The notes under the pieces were generated by a model. The model was not told where the DNA came from, did not search any database, and worked only from the letters and a program-made list of their open reading frames with translations. Made by a program: the position numbers and the translations under genes. Of a DNA stretch of 64,000 nucleotides, positions 19,350-27,481 are shown piece by piece (position 1 is the stretch's first letter; every line of letters begins with the position of its first letter). The stretch covers positions 310,001-374,000 of the forward strand of contig NZ_CP119573.1 of assembly GCF_029278605.1 (NCBI RefSeq). The letters are read 5' to 3'. The DNA comes from Cupriavidus sp. WKF15 (GTDB lineage: Bacteria > Pseudomonadota > Gammaproteobacteria > Burkholderiales > Burkholderiaceae).

Positions 19350-19418
19350 GCTCAGTTCATCCCAAATAGGCTGTGGTCCCACGGACCCAGGTCATTCCCG
19401 GCGATCGGTGTGGCGCCA

Positions 19419-21275
19419 TCAGGCGCCCCCCTCCCGCAAGGCGGCTGCAATCACGATCCGGTTCCCGGGGCCCGCCACCACTTTCCAGCTGCTCCCCTGC
19501 ATTGACACGCTGCCCTGTCCGCTTTCCACGCGTGGCCGCGCATAGCGGTCACTCGGAAACAGCCAGGTCAGCGCGTCGAGCGATTGCTTGTTCTCGGCGG
19601 TCACGCGGACATCGTTGCGGTCCGATGCCAGGCGCCAGACGGTCTGCTCGCGCCGCTGCGCGAACTCCGCCATCTGGGTCATCGTGCGCCACTGGAAGCG
19701 CTGGCGGGCCTGCTCGGCGTCGGCCGCTTCGAGCAGGGCGTCGATGGCGCGCAGGTAGCGTACCGCCCCGGGCGGATGGAAATAGATCAGGCGAATCTCG
19801 CCGGTACCCGCGGCAAAGCGCACCAGCGACGTCAGCCAGTCCGCGATCTCCGCCTCGGGAATACTGGACATGTACGCTTCTTCGATGGTGGAGTACTGGC
19901 CATAGGTCTGTACCGGGAAGGACCAGATATGCTCGTCGCGGCGGCCGTTGCGGTATGTGCGCGTCGGGCCCTGGCCGATATTGCCAGTGAAGTAGTAGGC
20001 CTTGACGTTGTGCTCGTCGAGCCAGCGCGTAGCCCACTCCGGCTGGTTGCCGGTCGGCGCCGAGTACTCGGTCTGCGGCTTGCCCGTCAGTGCCTGGATG
20101 GCATCCGCGTTCTTCTGCAGGTAGACCTCCATCGACGCCTGGTTCTTCTCATTGACATTGAGCCCGAACCAGTCGTGGATCCAGCCGCCGTGGCTGCCGA
20201 CTTCGTGACCATCGCGCATCAGCCCGCGCACGATCTCGGCGAATGCAGGGTTGTTCGCGAGGTCCACGCCGCGCCCATCGTTGAACTGGCGCTGGTCCGG
20301 CCCGGCGGTGATGTGGAAGCTGAATGGACCGCGCTTGAACACGCCATCCTGGATCAGGCTGTCGACGGCGTCGATGCAGATCCGCGCATCGCAGTGCCAG
20401 TTCAGCACCAGGCCGCCGACGCCCTGCGGCGCGGGCGACAGCCGCGGCTGCTCCAGCATGCGGCCGGCAAAGTAGTTCAGGAAGCCGTGCAGCAGCACGC
20501 CGTCGGTGCGCAGCTTGAGATAGCCGAGCGGCAAGTTGACGAACAGCACGCGGCCCCTGCCCAGTGCGCGCTCGCCGGCAATGACCGACTGGTCCTCGGC
20601 CACCATCAGGACCTTGCCGCTGTAGCGACTGCCGGTATGCATGGCAGGGTAGCGCAGCATGTCCTCGCCATAGCCTGACAGCATCGCGCGTCCGTCCTTG
20701 ACGATCCAGCGGCCAGGCGGAATGTGCAGGTCGATCATGGTCTGCGGGGCGCCATAGACGGTCGCCTGATGCGCGAGGTCGGCGCGCAGCTTCGAGTAGA
20801 AGCCATACGGCACGCCGACCAGGTCCGACATCCGCGATCCGCCCTGCTCGTAGAAGCCGTTCTCGTCGAGGATGCCCGCGTCATACACCTGCATCAGCGC
20901 GCCGCCCGCCTCGACGAACTGCCGGACCTTGTTGACGAACGCCGTCGTCATCGAACGGTGCACGGTATCGGGCAGGATCACCGCGGAATAGTCGCGCTCG
21001 CCGTTCAGGCCATGACGCACGAACTCCGAGGCCGTGACGGTGCTCAGGTGGACGCCCTCTTCGCGCGCGGCATCCATCCACGCCTGCGCGTAGATCCGGT
21101 TCCCGGCTGCCAGATTGTCTGGAACCACCAGGACGATGCTGTCGCTTTGCGGCTTGCCGGGGCCTTCGCTGATGCTGCGATACGCCAGCAGGCCACACGC
21201 CACGATCGCCACCAGTGCGAGTAAGCCAATGACATGCTTGCGCCACGCGGATACTTTCAACAAGTTCAACCTCAT
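19419..21275 (-). CDS. periplasmic two-domain polysaccharide deacetylase
   Basis: The 618-residue protein has one N-terminal membrane helix (about 14-32), so most of it lies in the periplasm. Residues 45-270 form an alpha/beta domain resembling glutamine-amidotransferase-like folds (IVLVVPDNLAAGNRIY, VEAGGALMQVYDAG). Residues 285-520 form a polysaccharide-deacetylase (NodB-like) domain, with Asp296 in NWHCDA and the metal-site candidates His362 and His367 in GSHGGWIHDW. It probably removes acetyl groups from a GlcNAc- or ManNAc-type polymer. The ATG at 21275 overlaps the stop of the gene upstream (ATGA); earlier in-frame residues are antisense to that gene. Exact substrate is unknown. Confidence 0.85.
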   Translation of the reverse strand: MRLNLLKVSAWRKHVIGLLALVAIVACGLLAYRSISEGPGKPQSDSIVLVVPDNLAAGNRIYAQAWMDAAREEGVHLSTVTASEFVRHGLNGERDYSAVILPDTVHRSMTTAFVNKVRQFVEAGGALMQVYDAGILDENGFYEQGGSRMSDLVGVPYGFYSKLRADLAHQATVYGAPQTMIDLHIPPGRWIVKDGRAMLSGYGEDMLRYPAMHTGSRYSGKVLMVAEDQSVIAGERALGRGRVLFVNLPLGYLKLRTDGVLLHGFLNYFAGRMLEQPRLSPAPQGVGGLVLNWHCDARICIDAVDSLIQDGVFKRGPFSFHITAGPDQRQFNDGRGVDLANNPAFAEIVRGLMRDGHEVGSHGGWIHDWFGLNVNEKNQASMEVYLQKNADAIQALTGKPQTEYSAPTGNQPEWATRWLDEHNVKAYYFTGNIGQGPTRTYRNGRRDEHIWSFPVQTYGQYSTIEEAYMSSIPEAEIADWLTSLVRFAAGTGEIRLIYFHPPGAVRYLRAIDALLEAADAEQARQRFQWRTMTQMAEFAQRREQTVWRLASDRNDVRVTAENKQSLDALTWLFPSDRYARPRVESGQGSVSMQGSSWKVVAGPGNRIVIAAALREGGA

Positions 21276-22336
21276 TGCATATTGGGCCCGTCGGCCGTGT
21301 CTGGCATGGCATGCAGGAGCCCGATGCGCACGCCTTCCTCCAATAGATTCCAGCGCCCCTGCGCCCGCCACCCCGCCGATGCCCGCAGCCACGCTGCAGC
21401 CGTCTGCAGGTCGCCGGTCTTGTAGGCCGCCAGGGCAATCAGGCCCCACGGATAGTGGTCACTCTTGCCGGCCAGCCAGTCCTCGGCGTGACGGTGCTTC
21501 CAGACCGCCCACTGACGCGTCTCCTGTGGGCCGGTGCTTACGTCGCTGAGCCACAGATAGACTGGTGCGACAACATTCGGATAGAACCCGTACAGCGCCG
21601 GCGGCAAGGTAGCGTGCGCCGGCTCCAGCGCCACCGCCGGGTCGTAGCCGTAGCTGCGCGCCAGTCCATCGAGCATCTGGCGCTGCGAGGGCAATTGCGA
21701 CAGCTCGCGCGCGTAGCGCGCGGCCGTGTCGGGCCTCGCGCGCAAGCCGCCCAGCGCGCCGGCAACTTCGACGTTGTCGGCGAAGTACGCCTCGGGCCGG
21801 CCGAAGCGCGCGCGGAACGTGGCGCGCTGCGGATCCCACAGGGTCGCGAGGTTCTCCAGCGACCTGCCGCAACTGGCCTCCAGCGCCCGGTCGCCCTTGA
21901 GCACCTCGCTGGCCAGTGTGCACCAGAACACCGCGAGCGAATCGTCGGCATCTGCCGGGCCACAGGCGACCCATTGCGCGCCTCCACTGCGGCAGATGCG
22001 CGGGAACGGCCCGTTTGCCTGCTGGTACGGCAGCAGCCAGTGCGCCAGCGCATCGGCATGCGCATGCACATCCACGCCAAGCCGGTGCGCGACCAGCAGG
22101 GCATAGATCGCGGTGTAGGGCTCGACATAGTCGCCACGGGCAAATACGGTCATGGCGCCATTGGCCACCGTGAAGTCTTCGAACATGGGCGTTGCCGGCC
22201 TGGTGTCCGCGCCCGCGGCTGTCAACGACACGCCGAGCGCCAGCAGCGTCGCGGCACAGCGCCGTGCCAGCCGGCGTACGCCGCTGGCCGGCGACACGGC
22301 GGCGCGGCTGCGGAACGGGTTCGGAAGCCTCGACAC
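21272..22336 (-). CDS. secreted helical protein of the polysaccharide locus, function unknown
   Basis: The 354-residue product has a signal peptide (basic start, then CAATLLALGVSLTAAGA, cut near residue 43). The mature part is helical with repeated Tyr/Trp and Ala-Leu patterns (AIYALLVAHRLG, LAHWLLPYQQANGPFP, GLIALAAYKTGDLQTAAAWL), which resembles alpha/alpha-toroid folds of glycoside hydrolases and lyases. I do not see a named catalytic motif. The start is a GTG at 22336 placed eight bases after AGGAG, which overlaps the stop of the upstream gene. Its stop overlaps the deacetylase start. A polymer-trimming enzyme or chaperone is possible; not assigned. Confidence 0.7.
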   Translation of the reverse strand: MSRLPNPFRSRAAVSPASGVRRLARRCAATLLALGVSLTAAGADTRPATPMFEDFTVANGAMTVFARGDYVEPYTAIYALLVAHRLGVDVHAHADALAHWLLPYQQANGPFPRICRSGGAQWVACGPADADDSLAVFWCTLASEVLKGDRALEASCGRSLENLATLWDPQRATFRARFGRPEAYFADNVEVAGALGGLRARPDTAARYARELSQLPSQRQMLDGLARSYGYDPAVALEPAHATLPPALYGFYPNVVAPVYLWLSDVSTGPQETRQWAVWKHRHAEDWLAGKSDHYPWGLIALAAYKTGDLQTAAAWLRASAGWRAQGRWNLLEEGVRIGLLHAMPDTADGPNMQ

Positions 22337-22347
22337 GGGGGCGGCTC

Positions 22348-23394
22348 CTAGGCTGCGAAACGCGCAACTTCATGGGTGGTGATCACCCCATGAACGATGC
22401 AGCCAGGCGAAACGAACAGGCGGTTGCACACCAGCGTGGTCGGCGCGTCGGGGCGCCCGATCCGGCAATTGGGGCCGAGCACAATGTCCTCGAAGCCGAT
22501 CAACGGCCCCAGAATGGCGCTGCCGGCCCCGATTTCCATATTCTTTCGCGCCGAAAGACTGCCGATGATCCTGGCACCGTCGCCCACATGCAACTGGCCG
22601 TGGCTCTTGATGCTGCCTTCGAGTAAAAGCCGGGCCGCCACGCGGCAATCCCCGCGCACCACATAGTCGCCCGCGGGCGCGCTGTCGTGCCCGATGTCCG
22701 CATTGCCATCGAGCACCTGGCGCGAAGCCACCGGTTGCGGCATGGGCACCGGCTTTGGCGCCAGCCCGGCCTCGCCAAACACCACGGAAGGTGCGCCCGC
22801 GCGTTCAAAGCGCGCCGGCGGCTCGAAGCTGACGACCTGTTCGGCAGTGACCCGACCGCCCACGCGCGCATCCGACGCCAGGCGCACCTGCCGCCCATGC
22901 ACCCAGCGCTGCACCTCGGCCTTCTCGCCGAGCCGGACTTTGCCTTCGGCCAGGCACGCGCGCAGCTGCGTGCCGGCGCCCGCTTCGAAGTCATGCTCCA
23001 CGTAAAGGTCGGCGCGCACGCGGCTGTCCTGCGCCAGCGAGGCGCTGCCGCGGAACACGACGATATGGTTGGCCTTGCCCAGGGCCCGGGAAAGCGCCTT
23101 CTGCTCGTCCGGCTGCAGCGTGCGGATATCGCGGCCCGCGCTGAGTGCCTTGCTGACGGGAATCTCGTAGCCATCGCCCGCCTGGCGCAGTGCGTCCAGG
23201 TCGACGCCGTGCTGCTCGACCAGGCGCGTGCGGAAGCCATTGGCAAAGAACGTCAGGCTGTTCGGCTGGTCGCGCCGCATCGGCAGCGGCGCGAAGTCGG
23301 TCGGACGCAGCCATTCGGCGAGCGCCGGCAGGAATGGCAGCAACAACAGGCCCAGCACGGCGCCGGCAAGAAGGAAATAGTCCGCGGTCATCAT
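22348..23394 (-). CDS. membrane-anchored beta-helix (bactofilin-like) protein
   Basis: The 348-residue product starts with a membrane helix (about 6-27, FLLAGAVLGLLLLPFLPALA). After a soluble middle part come short repeated strands (VVRGDCRVAARLLLEGSIKS, GQLHVGDGARIIGSLSARK, MEIGAGSAILGPLIGFED) typical of right-handed beta-helix proteins such as bactofilins or hexapeptide transferases. No acyltransferase histidine is evident, so a structural scaffold is more likely. The ATG at 23394 overlaps the stop of the synthase gene (ATGATGA). Lying inside the operon between synthase and modifying enzymes, it may organise the synthase in the membrane; this is inference. Confidence 0.72.
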   Translation of the reverse strand: MMTADYFLLAGAVLGLLLLPFLPALAEWLRPTDFAPLPMRRDQPNSLTFFANGFRTRLVEQHGVDLDALRQAGDGYEIPVSKALSAGRDIRTLQPDEQKALSRALGKANHIVVFRGSASLAQDSRVRADLYVEHDFEAGAGTQLRACLAEGKVRLGEKAEVQRWVHGRQVRLASDARVGGRVTAEQVVSFEPPARFERAGAPSVVFGEAGLAPKPVPMPQPVASRQVLDGNADIGHDSAPAGDYVVRGDCRVAARLLLEGSIKSHGQLHVGDGARIIGSLSARKNMEIGAGSAILGPLIGFEDIVLGPNCRIGRPDAPTTLVCNRLFVSPGCIVHGVITTHEVARFAA

Positions 23395-24728
23395 GCCTCC
23401 CCGGCCGGGCGGGTGTCGGAGGGCGAGGACACGCCGCCGGCGGTGCCCGCCGCCGGCGTGCGGAAGCGCTCGGTCTTGTCCCAGACCAGCTCGCGCTTGT
23501 GCCAGGCGTCTGCGACCTGCGTGACGGCCGCGCGCGAGATCGCCACCATGCTGACCAGGAAGCCGAACAGGTTCAGCGGCAGCAGCCGGATACGGTTGCG
23601 GTGGCCGTCCAGGTAGGTGGCTGCGGCAATCTCGAAGAACGCCGCGTTGCTGCCCAATCCGCCGTAGCACAGCAGGGCCGTCAGGAACACCCAGCCCGAC
23701 ACGATTGACTGCGCGGCTGTATAGAACAGGATTGCCGCAATCACCCAACCGAACAGCTGGATCGGCGGCATGATGAAGATCAGCAACAGGAGCGCCCCAT
23801 CCACGCGCTCGCGCAGGCTGATGCGCGGGTTGGTGACCAGCTTCCGGATATTGTTCACCATCACCTGGTTGTGGCCACGCGACCAGCGGCTGATCTGCCT
23901 GACCCGCACTGGCCACACCTCCGGCACCTCTTCATAGCACTCGGACCGGTTCTGGTAGACCGTCTTCCAGCCGCGCTGGAGCAGGCGGAACGTGACATCG
24001 GTGTCTTCGGCGAGCGTGTCGATATTCCACCCGCCGATCTCTGCCAGCGCGCGGCAGCGGATGCCGCCGACGGTGCCGCCGTACTGCGGCACCAGCCCGA
24101 GGTTCATGCGCGCGGTCTGGTCCACCTGGTAGCCGCCCGCGCGTTCCAGGTCGAGCAGGCGGGTGAGCAGGTTCGCGCCGGCGTTCACCGGCACCACGCG
24201 GCCCATGATCGCCCCCACCTCCGGATCGAAGAATGGCGCCACCAGCTGCTTGATCAGACCGCGCGCCGGCAGATAGTCGGCGTCGAACACGATCATGATC
24301 TCGGCGTCGATCAGCGCGGTGGCATCGCGCAGCGCGGCCGCCTTGCCGGGACGCCCCTCGGTGCGGTGAAAGAGCGAGAAGCGGCCAGGGTGCTTCGCCG
24401 CGATGTTATCGATGATCTGCCGCGTGCCGTCGGTCGAACGGTCGTTGACGGGCATGATGGTCATCTTGTCATGCGGGTAGTCCACCTGCAGCAGGGCAGT
24501 CAGGCAGTCGGCGATCACCCGCTCTTCGTTGTGCGCGGCGACACAAACCACAACGCGCGGCCAGACCCCGTGCTCGATGTCGAGGTAGGGCTGGCGCTGG
24601 CGGCCGAACAGGCGGTTCAGCGTGAAGACGTAGTGCCGCACCGTGTAGATCGCCAGCAGCACGATGATGCAGAGCGCGGCCGCAAGCAGGACGCTGTTGA
24701 CTAGCGACAGGATTTGCATGGTTGGCAT
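23391..24728 (-). CDS. membrane glycosyltransferase family 2 (processive polysaccharide synthase)
   Basis: The 445-residue protein has a membrane helix at 10-30, a cytoplasmic GT2 domain and three or four helices after residue 305. The GT2 motifs of processive synthases are all present: NDRSTDGT (95-102), FDAD (148-151), EDTD (241-244) and QISRW (278-282, the QxxRW motif). These features match the cellulose/hyaluronan/PNAG synthase superfamily. It should polymerise a UDP-sugar and pass the chain through the membrane. The epimerase gene 52 bases upstream suggests that UDP-ManNAc or UDP-GlcNAc is the donor. Central gene of the operon. Confidence 0.92.
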   Translation of the reverse strand: MPTMQILSLVNSVLLAAALCIIVLLAIYTVRHYVFTLNRLFGRQRQPYLDIEHGVWPRVVVCVAAHNEERVIADCLTALLQVDYPHDKMTIMPVNDRSTDGTRQIIDNIAAKHPGRFSLFHRTEGRPGKAAALRDATALIDAEIMIVFDADYLPARGLIKQLVAPFFDPEVGAIMGRVVPVNAGANLLTRLLDLERAGGYQVDQTARMNLGLVPQYGGTVGGIRCRALAEIGGWNIDTLAEDTDVTFRLLQRGWKTVYQNRSECYEEVPEVWPVRVRQISRWSRGHNQVMVNNIRKLVTNPRISLRERVDGALLLLIFIMPPIQLFGWVIAAILFYTAAQSIVSGWVFLTALLCYGGLGSNAAFFEIAAATYLDGHRNRIRLLPLNLFGFLVSMVAISRAAVTQVADAWHKRELVWDKTERFRTPAAGTAGGVSSPSDTRPAGEA

Positions 24729-24780
24729 CAGGATGCGGCCGGCCGGGCGTTCCGGCCAGAAGCACGGACGTTCATGGCGG

Positions 24781-25935
24781 TCATGCCGCCGCCTGCTGGT
24801 CGCAGAGGAATTCGCTCATGGGCGTACCCGACAGGGCCGCCACGATCCGCTCCGAAGCCAGGCCATCGCCGTAAGGATTCAGGCGTTGCGAGAACGCACG
24901 CCAGGCGTCATCGTCGTCATAGAGATGAGCGACCGCTTGCACGATGCTCGCGACTTCGGTACCGACCAGCCGCACCGTGCCCGCCTGCACGGCCTCGGGC
25001 CGCTCGGTGACGTTGCGCATGACCAGCACGGGCTTGCCCAGTGACGGCGCCTCTTCCTGTACGCCGCCCGAGTCGGTCAGGATCACGTGGGCCCGCTGCA
25101 TCAGCCGCACGAAGCGCGCGTAGTCGAGCGGCTCGATCAGGTGCACATTCGCCAGGTCCGACAGCTTGGCCTGCACGGGGCCCTGGACGTTGGGGTTCAG
25201 GTGGACCGGGTAGACGATCTGGATATCGTCGCGCCGCGCAAGCTTGGCCAGCGCTTCGCAGATATTGGCAAACCCGGAGCCGAAATTCTCGCGGCGATGG
25301 CCCGTGACCAGCAGCAGCTTTCGGTCGTCGCGAAGGAAGGGGAAATGCGCATCGAGCCGTTCGCGGAACGGCTGGTCGGCCAGGATCCGGCCCGTCGTCT
25401 GGAGCAGGGCATCGATCACGGTATTGCCGGTCACCACGATTCTGCCGCCCAGGTTCTCGGCCTGCAGGTTGTTGCGCGAGGACTCGGTGGGCGCGAACAG
25501 CAGATCGGCACAGACATCGATCGTGCGTCGATTCATTTCCTCGGGCCATGGCTGGGACAGGTCACCGGTCCGCAGCCCGGCCTCGACATGGCCGACCGGG
25601 ATGCGGCGATGAAACGCCGCCAGGGCAGAAACCATGGCCGAAGTTGTATCGCCATGCACGAGAATCCGGTCTGGACGCACGGTCTCCAGCACATCGTCGA
25701 ACCTTGCCAGCAGCCGTGAACTCAGGCCATTAAGGGTCTGGTCGCGCGTCATCAGCTCGAGGTTGTACTGCGGGACGATCTCGAACAGGTCCAGCACCTG
25801 CTGCAACATCTGCTGATGCTGTCCGGTCACGCAAACGACGGATTCGATCTGCGTGTTGCCAGCCAGCGCCCTGACCAGGGGCGCCATCTTGATGGCTTCG
25901 GGACGTGTGCCAAATACAGATAGGATTTTCATCAT
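24781..25935 (-). CDS. wecB: non-hydrolysing UDP-N-acetylglucosamine 2-epimerase
   Basis: WecB interconverts UDP-GlcNAc and UDP-ManNAc in the cytosol. The 384-residue product shows the family boxes GTRPEAIKMAPL at residues 9-20, GHVEAGLRTG, GHRRENFG and DSGGVQEEAP. Two ATG codons at 25935 and 25932 are possible; neither has a strong ribosome site. It is the first gene of the polysaccharide operon, so the polymer probably contains ManNAc or a derivative. A dehydrogenase (wecC) for ManNAcA is not nearby. Enzymatic identity is firm from family motifs; use of the product by the adjacent synthase is inferred. Confidence 0.93.
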   Translation of the reverse strand: MMKILSVFGTRPEAIKMAPLVRALAGNTQIESVVCVTGQHQQMLQQVLDLFEIVPQYNLELMTRDQTLNGLSSRLLARFDDVLETVRPDRILVHGDTTSAMVSALAAFHRRIPVGHVEAGLRTGDLSQPWPEEMNRRTIDVCADLLFAPTESSRNNLQAENLGGRIVVTGNTVIDALLQTTGRILADQPFRERLDAHFPFLRDDRKLLLVTGHRRENFGSGFANICEALAKLARRDDIQIVYPVHLNPNVQGPVQAKLSDLANVHLIEPLDYARFVRLMQRAHVILTDSGGVQEEAPSLGKPVLVMRNVTERPEAVQAGTVRLVGTEVASIVQAVAHLYDDDDAWRAFSQRLNPYGDGLASERIVAALSGTPMSEFLCDQQAAA

Positions 25936-26671
25936 GCCGTACAAAAGAACCTGACAACCCGCCACGGAGTGGCTGGGCGAGCACAGATTTTTACCTCGCA
26001 GCTCCCGCTTTTCCGTCGTATGACGCCTGCTGCGCACTGCGCCCCGCCTTGCGTGCACCGAATCTGGGCAACACAGGATCCTAGGCTAGCCCGACGCAAC
26101 ACACTGTCAACAATTGTGCCAAGGCCGATACATTGCCAGCGCACGCGACTGCACCCCGGCAAGGCATGGCCAGGGTGCAGGAACAAGTTGGGATCTTGCG
26201 ATGGGCAAGGCGAACCGGCGCCCCTACCCCTTTGGAAGCTGCGTCCTATCGCGAAGACGCGGATGCGCTATTGTGAGCGATTCATTGTGATTCCCCGTAC
26301 TCGATGACATTCGCGCGCACATGGCGGCGATGTTTTCGTCGTGGCCGCCGTCAGGCATTTCCACGCGATTTTATTTTTCACAACCCTTTTAGAGGGATCG
26401 TTTCCGCGGCCGCATCCCCCGAATGTGGTAGGCCGCGAAGTAAGCAATTGTAAAAGCGGTAGCAACCCAATGGCTTACAAGGCAGACATTATGCCCGACA
26501 ACAAGTCCCGGTGATACTTCTGCATAAACCGAAGGTCAGTCAATACCCCTGGGACGCACTGTTGCAGTCAGGACGGCGTGTCTCTCAGGGAATTCACTGA
26601 ATCGACGGTGATGTAGAAACCGCTAATATCTCGTGTCGGAACATCTCATCATGATTTGGCGCCTTGCCTGA
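25936..26671. other. gene-free lower-GC intergenic region
   Basis: About 740 bases between wecB and the cold-shock promoter hold no convincing gene on either strand; short open frames of 60-65 codons lack ribosome sites and typical codon use. Composition is clearly less GC-rich around 26340-26720, with T-rich runs near 26370 (ATTTTATTTTTC). The minus-strand promoter of the polysaccharide operon is the only signal I can name. The region could hold an unrecognised small RNA or silenced regulatory DNA. Confidence 0.6.
26083..26110 (-). promoter_or_regulatory. possible promoter of the polysaccharide operon
   Basis: On the minus strand a perfect TTGACA lies at 26110-26105. A weak -10, TAGCCT at 26088-26083, follows after 16 bases; TAGGAT five bases further on gives a spacer of 21 and is less likely. 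Transcription would start about 140 bases before wecB. Based on consensus only. Confidence 0.4.
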
Positions 26672-26699
26672 TTGACACGCCGGGAAAATTCGTCAGAAT
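26672..26699 (+). promoter_or_regulatory. putative promoter of the cold-shock gene with long leader
   Basis: TTGACA at 26672-26677 and CAGAAT at 26694-26699 are separated by 16 bases. A start near 26706 would give an untranslated leader of about 185 bases before the cold-shock gene, as is usual for cspA-type mRNAs whose structured leaders act as thermosensors. Consensus match only. Confidence 0.45.
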
Positions 26700-26891
26700 G
26701 CTCCCCACACAGTGCAGCGCCTTTCGATGTGTCGTTCCGTGGTGTTTTCTCGATTGTCATACCACCGACATTTGGAAGGCATAAACAATGCGCAAAGGCA
26801 CCGGGCATTCACCAACCCTTGCGCGGTTCCAGCATTGGGCACGATGTACAGCGGGCAATTAAGCTCATTTGAAATTCAAGGTTGAAAAGAT

Positions 26892-27095
26892 ATGGAAACC
26901 GGTACCGTTAAGTGGTTCAACGACGCCAAGGGCTTCGGCTTCATCACCCCGGACGCAGGCGGGAACGATCTGTTCGCGCACTTCTCCGCGATTGAAGGCG
27001 CAGGCTTCAAGTCGTTGAAGGAAGGCCAGAAGGTCCGCTACGTCAAGGCGATGGGCCAGAAGGGCGAACAAGCCACGAAGATCCAGGCGGTCTGA
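26892..27095 (+). CDS. cold-shock domain protein (CspA family)
   Basis: The 67-residue product is a single cold-shock domain of normal length. Both nucleic-acid-binding motifs are present: RNP1 as KGFGFITP (residues 14-21) and RNP2 as DLFAHFSA (28-35). It binds single-stranded RNA/DNA and acts as an RNA chaperone in cold or general stress. The ATG is preceded by GAAAAGAT at fair spacing. It stands alone and is followed by a strong hairpin at 27144-27171. Which paralogue it is cannot be said, since these genomes have several. Confidence 0.95.
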   Translation: METGTVKWFNDAKGFGFITPDAGGNDLFAHFSAIEGAGFKSLKEGQKVRYVKAMGQKGEQATKIQAV

Positions 27096-27143
27096 TCCGG
27101 TTTGGACACCGGCAGGCGCGCGCCCAAGCACGCGCCTGCCAAC

Positions 27144-27171
27144 AGAGAGCCCCGCGAACGCGGGGCTCTCT
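27144..27171 (+). terminator. strong hairpin after the cold-shock gene
   Basis: AGAGAGCCCCGC (27144-27155) and GCGGGGCTCTCT (27160-27171) form a perfect 12-bp stem with loop GAAC, 48 bases after the stop codon. The downstream bases GCATTTGG contain only a short T run. Likely terminator or 3' stabiliser of the csp transcript. Confidence 0.75.
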
Positions 27172-27383
27172 GCATTTGGCGGCCCGCATCGGCGCCACCC
27201 GGAACGCGACGCAGCGGCTTGCCAGGCGAGCATCGAGGCTCTCTCCGTCATCCTCGCACTGCTGCTGCCGCTGGCGCAGGCCCGTGCCCAGGCCGTTGCC
27301 AATTTCGGCCTAGGCCACCTCCGCGTGCCACCGCCCGCGCGCCGATAAGGCACTCTGGCGCGGCCGGCCTATTACGAGGTTAT

Positions 27384-27392
27384 TGCTATAAT
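27384..27392 (+). promoter_or_regulatory. extended -10 promoter element before hpnD
   Basis: TGCTATAAT at 27384-27392 is a full consensus -10 (TATAAT) with the extended TG. No good -35 is seen at the expected distance, as is common with extended -10 promoters. Transcription would begin near 27399 and run into the hopanoid genes. Confidence 0.6.
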
Positions 27393-27481
27393 CGCCCGAC
27401 CCCCAATCCACCGTGAGCGTGGCACGGCACTGTGGTCCGCCGATGTCACACGACGGGATAAAAAGCGTGTCGAGGAGTTAC

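Noticed and set aside
26268..26872. Frames of 61-66 codons in the lower-GC intergenic region
   Set aside because: No ribosome sites, atypical codons and no similarity to known proteins; best regarded as non-coding.
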